NCBI RefSeq assembly: GCF_029784165.1
Contig: NC_073696.1
Span: 189,200,498-189,264,497, forward strand
DNA length: 64,000 bases
Direction of reading: 5' to 3'
Origin: Wyeomyia smithii
Taxonomy: Eukaryota > Arthropoda > Insecta > Diptera > Culicidae
This document shows positions 1-10,531 of this stretch, piece after piece; positions within the stretch are counted from its first letter, which is position 1; each line of letters opens with the position of its first letter. The position numbers and the translations under genes are program-made. The notes beneath the pieces are model-generated. The model was not told where the DNA came from, searched no databases, and saw nothing but the letters and a program-made list of their open reading frames with translations.

Positions 1-391
1 CTTTGAGAAAAATTAGGGCCATATTATGATAGTAGTATTCTGCCTCATATCTATAATGGATCGTTATGTTCTCGATGTGGAAATCCCGTGGTGTACCCAT
101 AGCAGTTCCAAGTCGAACAATATCCGCCCGAGTACCATTTCGATCCAAACAACGTGCGCCGGTCATAATCACGTTTTTACCAATGTAGGACCCAGTGCAA
201 TCAAACACAATGATTCCGTTGTTGGGATTGGTCCATCCTATCAAACCAATATGAGCCACTTCGTAGTTTTGGAAAGTTTGAGATTCTCCTATAGATATAT
301 GAATATAAATAATTGAAAAAAAGCAGCGGAAATTTGCTTTACCTGAATCTATGACCAGGGCAATCAAAGTGAACACAATATACTGGATCAT
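1..391 (-). CDS. Serine protease homolog (non-catalytic), 5' part, cut by left edge
   Basis: Two exons are visible. Exon 1 is 391..343: ATG followed by a 16-residue hydrophobic stretch (MIQYIVFTLIALVIDS) that looks like a signal peptide. A 54-nt GT..AG intron (342..289) follows, then exon 2 (288..1) running off the window. Exon 2 begins an S1-protease-like fold closely resembling domain 1 of the gene at 872 (motifs VAHIGLIGW, ADIVRLGT). The His-box reads TGARC instead of AAHC, so the catalytic His is Arg. The Asp-box reads HNMALI instead of NDIALI, so the Asp is Asn. The product is therefore inferred to be a secreted serine protease homolog (SPH), a class known in insects as immune-cascade cofactors. 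It is transcribed divergently from the multidomain protease at 872, with ATGs about 480 bp apart. The C-terminal part, including the Ser box, is not in the window. Confidence 0.8.
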   Translation of the reverse strand, partial: MIQYIVFTLIALVIDSGKANFRCFFSIIYIHISIGESQTFQNYEVAHIGLIGWTNPNNGIIVFDCTGSYIGKNVIMTGARCLDRNGTRADIVRLGTAMGTPRDFHIENITIHYRYEAEYYYHNMALIFLK

Positions 392-871
392 TTCGAAAAA
401 TCGTTTATTATATGTGAACGCAGCGCGTAAACTGTTCACAGAAACGCTGTTTTGTGACGAAAGGCATGCTTTTTTGAAGTAGAACAGGTAGTTGTCATGC
501 ACACACATAACGGGTATCACAGGTATGTATAGTCACTTTTGTTGTCGTTTGTAAACCTGCGTTGTTTTCGATTTCGTTAGTATTATAAGAGACTATCAGG
601 CATACCAACAGGTTTATGATGCATATTTCGCACGTTGATCAACCCGACAATGGCGGGTTTTACCACCACTGCCTAATCAAGATAACATGTTCGAACCAAC
701 TAAGCTAACCCCTCGACCACAGAAAACATGCAGGTTAAGACTGAAGATGAGTCAGATTTCAACGTGAAACTGGTTCTGGGTGTTGTTCTATACGCACTAA
801 TCAAGAGCACGATCCGTATCCCAAGACTGTTAATACAGTCACACAAACAAAACCCATCAGTCTGACTTGAG
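392..871. promoter_or_regulatory. Divergent intergenic region upstream of the protease genes
   Basis: This 480-bp spacer separates two head-to-head protease genes and should hold both promoters. Large parts recur upstream of the second copy at about 28.5-28.79 and 29.12-29.21 kb, for example GCTGTTTTGTGACGA, GGGTATCACAGGTAT, TTGTCGTTTGTAAACCTGC and GGCATACCAACAGGT. The upstream region was therefore duplicated with the gene. I do not recognise a TATA box at a convincing position or specific operator sites. Confidence 0.5.
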
Positions 872-3800
872 ATGCGATCGAGTGCAGTGCGCAGGTTAGG
901 GATTCCCCTGAAATTGATAGTGATTCTCGTATTAAAATTTATTATAACGAGCGGTCGCTTGCAACCAGCAGAACATGTGTTCCCCACCGATGTGAACAAA
1001 GCGTTACTACCAAATTACAGGCAAAATTTGAATGGTGCGCTTCTTACTAGCTCGAATTATCTGCGAGGTAAATAAACGTAATTAATGCTTACAGATTGTC
1101 ACCTTCGTTACCACAAGTATGGCGATTATAACTTAGTTTATCCAATATTCGGAGTTCCAGTGCGAATTGGTGAATTTGCTCACATGGCGGCAGTCGGGTG
1201 GATTAAATCCAACAATGTAGTTGAATTCAGTTGCGGTGGGTCGTTAATTACACCAAGCCACGTGTTGACTGGTGCACATTGCGGTAACCGTGATGGACAG
1301 TCACCGGATGTGGTACGTTTGGGAGTAATTAACGTCAACGTAAGTATCGATGACCCAAGCAATAAATTTGCCCAACAGTATAGAATTGCTTCCTTCAAAC
1401 GTCATCCCGAGCATAGATTTTCGGCCTTTTATAACGATATTGCAATTATAACGCTAGAAAGAGCAGCCATAATAAATGACGTAGTAACACCAGCATGTCT
1501 TTGGAACCAAGACGCCTCAGAATTTCCAAGATTAGAAGCTGCGGGATTCGGACAAACTTCGTTTGCTGGGAGTCAAACCCCAATCTTGCTTAAAGTTGAG
1601 CTTTCGCCCATAAACAATGCCGAATGTCGCAATTATCACGCTCCAGATAATCGTAGACTACGACAGGGGATAATTGACTCGCAAATGTGTGCGCAGGATA
1701 GTAAAATGGACACTTGCTTAGGTGATTCGGGGGGACCTTTACAAATAAAACTTATGTCGAATCACCGAACAACACCCTATGTAGTGGGAATAACATCATT
1801 TGGATCCTTCTGTGGAACGCAAACTCCATCTGTTTACACTCGAGTATCCACTTATGTTTCATGGATTGAAACGGAAACCAATACATCGTTCACATCGGCA
1901 GAATGTACTGCCCGGTATGTACATTTGCGAGAAGCAGATGAATCGATGGTGTCTTCACGTGTGGGAGATCACGTATTTATCGAACCAGAAAAGAGTTATA
2001 TGGACATCGAAACATTCCCAAAACACCAGGCTTACCTGGGCTACAGTACCGGGAAATTGATTCAGTGGAATTGTGGTGGTGTACTAATCAATGAAGATTA
2101 CGTTCTGACGGTGGCTCATTGCGATAAGTTTGTATTAGATCAAACGCCGAGTCATGTTAAAATCGGAGATTTGAACATCCACAGCAATAGTCCTCAAGCT
2201 CAGATAATCAAAATTGAAACATTCATTAAACATCCCAACTATAATCCTGGTTTCTTGAATAACGATATTGCATTAGCCAAACTCGCCACCGATGTGAGGT
2301 AAACAACTTTTCGGGAATTCCCATTTCCAGGTTAAAATTTAAATCTTTTGTAGGATAGGCTTCAGTGCGCTTCCTGCTTGTTTGGTGAATAACGACTTGA
2401 CTATGCCGTTTTATGAGATGAGTGGATTGGGACCATACAATCTAAACAATTTTTTGCGCGATGATGAAGTTGCATCACTGAGTAATTTTTGTAGCTGCAT
2501 TTTAAAGATATTTCATAATGGTCGTTGTTTCTAGATAGCAGTCTGATTCTCACTCGTATGCGAGTTGATCCAATACCGTGCCAGCGTACAAATAGTAACG
2601 AGTTTATTTGTAGCAAAAATAACAAATTTTTGGTTCCTGACACTTGCAAGGTACGTTCCGAAGACTTTCAACATGTTTTGCAATTTTTTGCGATGTTTTT
2701 TTTAATACTATCTATATTGGCCTTTTTCTTTGTTTAGTTAGAACACGGTGGTGGTCTGGAACGAGAAACGTGGCACTATGATCGATATTTCCAATATGTT
2801 TTTGGTCTTGGAGTCGCCGGTAATGATTGTGGTTTTGGCAGTGAAGCTTACTTCATTCGTACTGCTGCTCATAGTCAATGGATAGAATCGATTGTTTTAG
2901 GGAAAAATCCTGCACCCGTCCTGAGTCGACATGCTCGACAGATTGTTTTCCCGACGGATGATGATAGTTTCTACAGCACAGTTGGACGAGAATGCAAAAC
3001 GGCTCAAAATACTGCTGGTAAGTGCCAGTACTATAGAAAATGTCCTAACATAATTCACCAAAGTATGGTGAAATTTTGTCGTCACGGTTCTGATCCCATA
3101 GTATGCTGCGAGGCACCCACGAAGCAGACGTATAAGATGAAGAAATGTGTTACCTATTGGAAACAATACAAACAACGAGAAGTAGAAGAATATGAGGGGA
3201 TTCCTTCGGAAGGACGACTTGTTCAAAGAGAGGAATATCCACATATTGCTTTCGTTGGTATCCGTCGAAACAATGACATAAGCTGGAGATGCACGGCAGC
3301 AATAGTAAGCGATCGGTTTGTTTTATCTAGTGCTAGTTGCGTTAATGCAGAGCTTCCGAATGTTGTTCGGCTAGGAACAGTTGAATTGAAAAGTTTAGCT
3401 GGAAGTCCTGATGTCCAAGATATTGCGATCGAGCAAATCGTTCAACATCCGAATTATAATATCGATACGTTAAGAGCAGACCTGGCACTAATTAAGCTAG
3501 TATCAAGTGTGATATTCAGCAGTAAAGTATTACCAGCATGTTTATGGTCCAACTCGGAAGCTGTACAGTTAAAACTTTATTCCCTAGGAATAAGTGAAAG
3601 TATGTTATTAAAACGTCAATGCATTTTTAGATTCAGTTCAAGACTTGATTATTTATAGATCAGCTTATCGTGCGACCCCGACTCACTAAATACAATCAAG
3701 ATTGTCGTAAGTTTTACCAGTTGCGGAATTTACTGGATAACGAACAGCTCTGTGCCGAAAATTACTACATTAGCAATGATTCGTGCCAGGATCGCAACGG

Positions 3801-3966
3801 AGATCCTATTGAAGGGATAATAGCCACTGGAGGTATCAAAATCTCTGTTATCGCTGGGACGACAGCATATCTTTCGGGTTGTCCTGGAAACGGACAGGAT
3901 ACAATAACCATCTACACCCGACTATCAGCATTTTTGGACTGGATTACAACTGTTGTTGAATCTTAA
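872..3966 (+). CDS. Multidomain secreted serine protease / protease-homolog with internal CLIP domain (copy 1)
   Basis: The model is join(872..1067, 1095..2298, 2354..2481, 2535..2650, 2738..3599, 3659..3966), 937 codons plus stop, all junctions in phase with GT..AG ends. Residues 1-28 look like a signal peptide (hydrophobic LKLIVILVLKFIIT). Unit 1 (from about residue 83, IFGVP) has the full trypsin-like triad: H127 in GAHC, D180 in NDIAI and S277 in CLGDSGGP, with Asp six residues before Ser, predicting trypsin-like specificity. Unit 2 keeps AHC and NDIAL, but the Ser box reads CKLEHGGG, so Ser is His. A six-cysteine CLIP domain (2993..3109; spacing C-x9-C-x5-C-x11-C-x8-CC) lies between units 2 and 3. 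Unit 3 has SSASC for AAHC and SCQDRNGD for the Ser box, so it is inactive. CLIP proteases and homologs act in insect haemolymph cascades (melanization, Toll); that role is inference here. Exon 1 is joined by an implausibly short 27-nt intron. If that junction is wrong, translation may instead begin at ATG 1085 without a signal peptide. Confidence 0.8.
1068..1094 (+). other. Putative 27-nt intron between exons 1 and 2
   Basis: The stretch starts GTAAAT and ends CTTACAG and contains in-frame TAA codons. Removing exactly these 27 nt joins the signal-peptide exon in frame to the Cys-containing linker of protease unit 1. It is far shorter than the other introns of this gene (53-87 nt) and below the usual lower size limit for insect spliceosomal introns. 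The model is therefore suspect even though the frame logic works. Confidence 0.5.
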
Positions 3967-4152
3967 TACAAATTAAGCGTTATACAATACAAATTAAGTG
4001 TAACTGGTATTTTTTATCTTCCACAAAGTCAACATGACTGATTTATTTAAATACAGTTATATTATCCGTATTCGTTCGTCGAAATTGAAGAAATAGGGTT
4101 GTCGGTCTTGGGACAGGTTATTTGTCACTACTGTAAGCAGTTAAGAAGTAAC

Positions 4153-4379
4153 CACTGGCGTAGCGTGGGGGGGGGGGGCGGTCCGCTCCGAGGACTATAA
4201 TCTCAACCAATTTTTCAAAAATGGGTAGATTTAGTGCAATTGAAAACAAACGTGCTAACTCTCGCAACTTTTGATAACAAAATGATTTCATCGCAATCTG
4301 ATGAGGGTGACACCCAAGGGGAAAGAGGTGACACCCAAATCTGCCGTCCCGGGTGTCACCCGGTCACGCCACGCCACTG
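4153..4379. mobile_element. hAT-type MITE, 227 bp
   Basis: It is flanked on both sides by the 8-bp direct repeat GAAGTAAC (4145-4152 and 4380-4387). The ends are inverted repeats: CACTGGCGTAGCGTG on the left and the complement of CAGTGGCGTGGCGTG on the right. There is no coding capacity. The interior holds a G-run and two GTGACACCC repeats. An 8-bp duplication plus CA-G ends is diagnostic of hAT-superfamily insertion. Confidence 0.8.
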
Positions 4380-4387
4380 GAAGTAAC

Positions 4388-5317
4388 ATATCAGCAATGT
4401 TGAAACAAGAATTTTTTTCCCATTGCTCAGTCATTCCACTAATCGATTAATTGTTAATCGATTATTTTGTTCCTGTCCGCTAATCGGACTCGATTAGCTG
4501 ACAAAAGATATTCGATTAATCGAGATAATCGATTATCTGATTGCGTGAGCCCTGCGTTCAAAAATAAAATGTTATTGTCGCTGCAGCGCTACTCTGCAAT
4601 TCGCTGGTGAGTCCAGCGACGCGAAAATTTCTAGCGATGTTATATTGCATGATTATTTCTCGCACAGTACAATGCAGTTTCAATGTTCTTTGATAAAATT
4701 GACATAGTTTTGCGACTAGAAAACAATCAAAACTTTCAGAAAATAATCCAGTCGCATATTTTGGGACATTTTATGTTGAATCAAAGACTACTTTATATTA
4801 AAATACACTAAGGTTGCTTTTAACTCGGATTTCTTTTACGCGGATTCCGGAATTTACGTGTTTTTTTTACGCGGATTCCTGAATTTACGCGGTTTTTACA
4901 CGGATTCCGGAATTTACGCGGTTTTTTTTACGCGGATTCCGGAATTCACGCGGTTTTTTTACGCGGGTTCCGGAATTTACGCGGTTTTTTTTACGCGGGT
5001 GCCCCCGCACAATAGTGCCCCCGCACAATAGTGCTGACCAACAGTCAGTTACCAATAACCTTGATCTCTAAATTTTACTGACAAATCTGGCAGAAAGCTC
5101 TAGCATTATTCCGTGGCCTACCTCTTGATTTCGATGTACGAGGTTGGTTCATCGAACAAGCCTATGATCCTATGAATTCGGTTCCATACTGAAATTGGGT
5201 CAGAATTTCTTGGTGCCAAACGGCCATGCAAAAACTGCCGTAACTCCCCGGGTAATTCACCCATATGGTCGATGTTTTTGTATTTTGATGCTTCTCTATA
5301 GCAAGTGTACTGTGGGC
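4388..5317. repeat. Non-coding; contains a tandem CGCGG/TTCCGGAATT repeat at 4806-5010
   Basis: From 4440 to 4540 the sequence is rich in ATCGATTA motifs. From 4806 to 5010 it is a tandem array, with a period of about 30 bp and roughly five copies, of a unit reading TTTACGCGGATTCCGGAATT. It starts with the terminus ACACTAAGGTTGC, which reappears inverted at 27.97 kb. A 16-bp unit (GCCCCCGCACAATAGT) is then duplicated at 5001-5032. I see no gene. Confidence 0.65.
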
Positions 5318-6487
5318 CAGAGTTGCCGTTTCGAAATCTGTGTTTTGACGACAAAAATCTGTAAAAATCTGTGACCAGCGAAAAAAAAAACTGTGATTAT
5401 ATCTGGAGTATGATTATTTGTTTGAAAAAACGAAACGAGATTGATTGATATGCTTTATATTAACATTAAATTTTTCTCCACTCGATTGAATTAACTATTT
5501 AGCTTTTAAAATTGCATTGGAATAGACAACTTGTTCCTCAACTAAGTGTTTTTCAGGTTGGTATTGAGACCAGATAAGCTGCGCATCAGAGAAAGTGGTC
5601 ATGATTTAGTCAGTAGAAACTCATCCATACGTTGGATACGGTATACCGATCAGAAAGCCAAAACAAAAGTGTAACAGAAGCTGTAAGTTTGTTACGAGTA
5701 AAAAATTTCAGGTTGTGTTTTAAATTTGATCCCGTGAGGTGTTAAAATAACAGAAATTATAACAAGAATGATTCTACTAGTATCAAACCCATATCAAATT
5801 TTTTTACCTACGTATCAGCTTTCTAACAAAATATGATAGCATATAGAACACCATAATAACATTCGTTGTTGGAAACAGCAAGTTTCGATACAAACGAAAA
5901 ATCCGCTAGACTTGTTTCAAAACACCTTCATTTCAGGATTTGTTGTTATAACTCATTCAGATTCTATTTAGTTATCAAAAGCATACTGGAAAATTCAAAA
6001 TCGTATCAAAATATGTTACTTGTATCTTTTGTTGATAGACTTTTGTAATTTTTCAGCTATGCTCTTCTGATCGGGAAACGTCAAAATGTCGTAAATTCAA
6101 TCATAATGAGGTGATTCAATCAGTTCACCTCTCTGCACACTTCATTGAGATAACTAAGCAGCATATAGCGCGAAAAACTAGCATTCCTAGATGGAATCGA
6201 TAAAAAGGCAAATGTCGGAATTGTAGACGAATTCGAAATTTGCGAAAGGAATGACTCCGGATAGTCGAACTATTTTCAACGGATGATTACTCGAGCTTCC
6301 GGAAAATCGTACCTTCGAATTAATGAGTTTAACCTGTAGAATGTAGGTAATTTGTTATTTTCGGCAATTGTTGGAAAAATCTGTGATTTTCCAAAAATAT
6401 CTGTCATCTGTGATCACAGGTTCTGTGATTTGAAAAAGGGAAAAAATCTGTGATTTTACAGAAAAATCTGTGAAAATGGCAACTCTG
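5318..6487. mobile_element. Non-autonomous hAT-like element, 1.17 kb
   Basis: The ends are the perfect 10-bp inverted repeats CAGAGTTGCC and GGCAACTCTG. They are flanked by an 8-bp duplication with one mismatch: CTGTGGGC (5310-5317) and CCGTGGGC (6488-6495). Subterminal sequence on both sides is packed with the motif ATCTGTGATT / AATCTGTGAAAA, a pattern expected of transposase binding sites. No transposase reading frame is recognisable; the interior is AT-rich. The hAT assignment rests on the 8-bp duplication and CAG..CTG ends. Confidence 0.72.
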
Positions 6488-6495
6488 CCGTGGGC

Positions 6496-7143
6496 AGCCC
6501 ACAGGTCATTGCTTGGTTCGATGTTGACTGGTTCAGGTTGCTCCTCTCTACACTGCCTAGTAATTTTTTTGCATCATATTAACTAAAATTATTCGCGTTC
6601 GCGTAAGTGCGAACAGCCCTTAAAACTTTTTTTTAACTTCGTAGTCGTGAAGTTTAGTTTTCGTTCGTGCGCGCATTTTCATAATTTCGAATGAAATATT
6701 ATCGTCGCAGCACTTAATCGAAATCGCGACTTTAAATAGGAAGTAGTGCGCTGCACATCAGATGCGCTATACAGTGTACTATTTGCGACGTAAGGTATAA
6801 TGTGCGGCATGAGAGTAAAATCAATTGTCGCCAGTCGACAACTACAATTTTCAACTAAATGGATAATATAAAATAAGTGAGAACAGAGGTTTCGAAATCT
6901 CTTGTGTTTTCGTCACCGCTGGCATAACCAATTTTCCCATTTTTGGACAAAGTTGAACTGTAATCGAACAATAATCGGGGTCAATTATTCGATTATTCAA
7001 TATTCGGAAAGCCGGTTGATCGATTAAAATCTGATCGAACATTTTCGCAAATAATCGATTAACTCGATTAATCGAGAAGTAATCGGACATCACTATTCGC
7101 GACATGTATGGAATACACAATTAGTGATTTTAATCCTGTTTTT
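6496..7143. other. Gene-free stretch
   Basis: AT-rich sequence with repeated ATCGATTA/TAATCGA motifs around 6950-7090, similar to 4440-4540. No reading frame or delimited element can be supported. Confidence 0.4.
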
Positions 7144-7363
7144 ATAACTTTGAATTAGTCAAACTTGCTTCCGATGTGAGGTAATCAACTTTTCGGGAGT
7201 TCCCACCTATATTTTAAGATTTTAGTTCCCTAATGAACAGGTTATAGCATACTTGTTTGGCAAATAACGACTTGAGTATGCCGTTTACGGAAAATATGGA
7301 TGGACTGAGATCGTAGCAGCTGAACAATTTTTTTGCCCGATGTTAATGTTGAGTCGTTGAGGG
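7144..7363 (+). pseudogene. Relic of a third copy of the multidomain protease gene
   Basis: About 220 bp match 2262-2482 of copy 1 and 30603-30823 of copy 2. The region covers the end of exon 2 (CCGATGTGAGGTAA), the intron (CAACTTTTCGGGA) and exon 3 (AATAACGACTTGA, ATGCCGTTT). The reading frame is disrupted; for example, TATAGCATACTTG stands where exon 3 codes for LPACL, and the GGGACC of the intact copies has become GAGATC. The fragment is abruptly bounded at the right by a repeat element. It shows that the cluster once held at least three copies. Confidence 0.75.
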
Positions 7364-8912
7364 GAAGGGATGATAAAATGGACACCCTAAGCCAGTGGTT
7401 CCCAACCGGGGGTCCGCGGTCGACAAGGGGGGCGTGAGGCTGGGCCGCGAAGCTTTTGGTAAATTTGACAAGTGATTACAATTTCTTTCTAGATATCTCA
7501 GTGAGAGCGGATTTTTAACTCTTCTGCATATTAGGACCATCTCCCAGATGGTCGCGAGGTACGATGCTGTTAGTGTCAGTAGGATCGTAGCGCTAGCCCC
7601 GTAATTGTCTTGTACACTAAACAGTCGGCTGCGGAGTCTGTGTATAAGTAAACAGAAGGTCAAGTTCCGAATCGGAATGTAGCACCAAGGCTTTGGTTTT
7701 TTTTCTGCGTGTTTAGGACCAAGAGGTGAAACAAATTAGACTTGCAAGATGGTATAAGACTGACAAACGCAGTCTAGTATCGCAAAACTTGTATCTGAAA
7801 TCCTTTCGAGGGGCCGCGAAGCTCTCTGTGCTTCGCAAAGGGGTCGCGGAGCTCTTTGTGTTTAGCAAAAGGGGCCGCGAAACCAAAAAGTTTGAGAACC
7901 ACTGCCCTGAACCATATCTCAATTTTCTCCACAAATAAACACTAAAACCATGGGTCGATTGCGCACAATAACTGAGCCACTAATGGTTGATACATAAAAT
8001 AAGCGGGAGAATTCAAATACAATATTTTTTAAAGTTTTCTCGAGCCTTTTTAAAAAGAGGTTTTTGGGGGTAAAATGGACACGTGCGGGTAAAATGAACA
8101 TAGGGAGGTTGTAATATGAACACCTTCGGGGCTCGCCATAAAAGACAATCAGCAAGAATGTCGGTCGCAGTGGCATTTCAGAATTTAGTGCCCTTAGGCA
8201 TACAGAACAGTGAAATATGAACATCTTGAGCGTGCAAATTAATTATCACTTTATTGGTAGTAAAATGTTGTTCTATAACACGTGACACAGTTATGCATTC
8301 ACCAAGGTTTTACCGTTTGTCGTATAATCAATATCCGTTTGTCGCATAATCAATAACAATATATGACCGTATCCGCAAGAAATTGGAAAATGGTGGAAGC
8401 TTGTTCAACGAAACGTTTAGCCGCGACCATCTTTTCATCGATCCAAATTAAACTTTGCGTTTTTCCAATACAAACACAAAGCATCCAGAATTTTAAATAG
8501 AAATTTGCACAGTTTCTCTACCACCACTATGGACTGTCCATTGTACTCGCACAGTACGTGTTATTGAAAATACTTGAAAATATCGGGAAAATCATTCAAA
8601 CAATTACTAACCTTTAATGTTTTAGTCTGAGTACAGATATTTGCACAAAAACCCTTACAAAAAACTGTTTTACACTAAAAAAGGTTATTTATTGTAAGCC
8701 AAAAATAACATCACCACCACGTGTCTTTTGTTTTTGTTTAATATTTACGTTGTTTAACTGTTTCATGTAGCATAGTTGGTCTCAAATAGCTCCTAGTGCT
8801 TCTAATATAAGGTGTCAATGAAGTTTGTACTATTTTTCTACGTAATAGTCGAGATTTAGCAAGTGTCATTTAACCACACCTGTTTGTTTTACCCACAATT
8901 CCCCTAATTGAT
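7364..8912. mobile_element. Probable composite non-coding transposon around an inner hAT MITE
   Basis: The region begins AGGGGAAGGGATGATAAAAT and ends with the approximate inverse (complement AGGGGAATTGTGGGTAAAA, near 8890-8912). Internal GGTAAAATGGACAC / GTAAAATGAACAT motifs repeat around 7375, 8070 and 8090. No duplication of target DNA is visible, so the boundaries are tentative. It is interrupted by the element at 7393-7904. No transposase frame is present. Confidence 0.4.
7393..7904. mobile_element. hAT-type MITE, 512 bp
   Basis: The ends CAGTGGTTCCCAACC and GTTTGAGAACCACTG are the classical hAT terminal inverted repeat form. They are flanked by a degenerate 8-bp duplication (CCCTAAGC / CCCTGAAC, 6 of 8 identical). 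The interior has repeated GGGGCCGCGAAGCTC / TTCGCAAAGGGG blocks at 7440-7470 and 7810-7880. It is inserted into the larger non-coding element at 7364-8912. Confidence 0.75.
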
Positions 8913-9294
8913 TTGGGGTAAGGGATGGTATTTTCGACAGTGACTGAATAGAATCTCAAAGGTTATAAACAATCTACGAAGCTAATTTTTTGCAGTATGG
9001 TATATTGAGAAGAGAACAAGCATCACGCAAAAAAATAGCTTCGTTGGTTGTTTTGAAATTCTGTTTTAATCACTGCCAAAAATTGCCGCACAGCGGCTCG
9101 AGTCGAGATAATTAAAATTTACCACCGAAAATCGGAGTCAGTGGCCTCAACTTTAAGAGCGCTACGTCCAATTTATGGTAGTCATAATCATCTTGCCAGA
9201 TGACCAATTGAGCGTCTAATGGAAAAAAGTTAATCCACAGGTGCAGGAAGGAATTCGTAACTTTAGGGTAAAAAGGTAGACTATCTCTTCAAAT

Positions 9295-10260
9295 TTCTTC
9301 TTCGATTGGTTGAACAGTAGTTGCGTTTTGTCGATGCTTTTTCCGTTCATGTTTACGCACAATTTGGTTCATAAATTTCGCATCGTAGCCGTTCAAAACA
9401 GCTGCCTAATGGATTTTCTCCCTTGCTTCATCGAACTCCAATTTTTCCAGCGGTGTGTTTAATAAACGGTGTGCCATATAATGAAAAGCAGCTTGCTTAA
9501 ATCGAGAATCTGTGGCAAATGCCGCTCCTTTACCGTTGCGAAAATATCATCAACGTAGCGCGCCCAGACACAAGGGAAATAAATCGTCCAAAAATGGTGA
9601 AGGCTTACTTCCCATATTCATTCCGAATGTGTGACTGTAAAACTTAGGCGTCGTACACAAATTACGTAACACTAAAAATCTAGATTTCAGACCCCCTCCC
9701 CCCTATGTAACGATAGGTAACGTTCGACAGGACTCCCCCCCCCTAAAATTACGTTACGCTGATCAGCCTGACCTCCCTCCGAAATTTTCAATTTCGAGCT
9801 AATATCACAGTTACGTAGCTGTCTCTACTACCCCCCCTCCCCCCTACGTAACAATAAGTAACGCAGACTCAACCCCCCTCCCCCCCTTCGTGCGTTACGT
9901 AATTTGTGTACGACGCCTTACCCCTAAACGGGAAATAGTTTTGATTCAGACACACTTCCACCACGGTAAGGTATGCTTCGATGTGATTAGGTGGTACTCG
10001 GTATTGTACTAAATGTTTTCGTAAGCTGCGAAGTGCTTCAGCAGTAGGAACGCTTGGGAAAAGGATGGTGACGTCGAACGACACAAGAATTTCACCCCGC
10101 CGTAGATCAAATCTATCCAATATATATTTACCAAATCTACCGAGTTTTTTACGCTTTTACCGTGGGTAACAGGGTACTTCCTCATTCCCTCTACCAGCCA
10201 TTTCTCCGTGGGTGTACAGATATTAGAAGAAATGGGTCCATGCAATAGACTGGAAAAATG
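9295..10260 (-). pseudogene. Penelope-like retroelement, reverse transcriptase fragment
   Basis: Read on the minus strand, the region upstream (higher coordinates) gives TPTEKWLVEGMRKYPV, then ILVSFDVTILFPSVP, the first reverse-transcriptase motif typical of Penelope-like elements. After a 271-bp inserted MITE it gives GMNMGSKPSPFL and then, one frame away, ARYVDDIFATV, the catalytic YVDD box. Frameshifts near 9570 and 10130 and several stops show that it is dead. The GIY-YIG endonuclease part is not recognisable. It may extend to about 10520. The family assignment is from motif order and wording and is fairly secure. Confidence 0.75.
9647..9917. mobile_element. PIF/Harbinger-type MITE, 271 bp
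   Basis: It has perfect 24-bp terminal inverted repeats beginning GGCGTCGTACACAAATTACG, flanked by the trinucleotide TTA on both sides (9644-9646 and 9918-9920). A TTA/TAA duplication with GG-starting ends is the PIF/Harbinger signature. The interior carries C-rich runs and repeats of TACGTAACRATAGGTAACG. It sits inside the Penelope-like reverse transcriptase, between the LFPSVP and YVDD motifs. Confidence 0.82.
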
Positions 10261-10531
10261 CTAAACTAAAAGAGTGCGTTAGAAAAGTCTCCTATTTAAA
10301 TGCATGGGAATCGATGTACATCAACACCACTTCACAGCGGCTTATGGATGGCATTGACTCCCCGATAATTTCTCCTCTCTTCGACTTCGACGATACGAAA
10401 AATGAAATAATTTCATCTGCATACTGTATAAAGCCATTGAGTTTGTTTTCCGAAAGACCTTTTTTTCCTGTTGGGTACATTTTCCACTACGACCAGTTAT
10501 TTGATCTATTGTGGCATCCGAAAGGCCTTAA

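Noticed and set aside
26..316. 96-codon plus-strand frame at the left edge
   Set aside because: It is the antisense shadow of the minus-strand protease-homolog exon.
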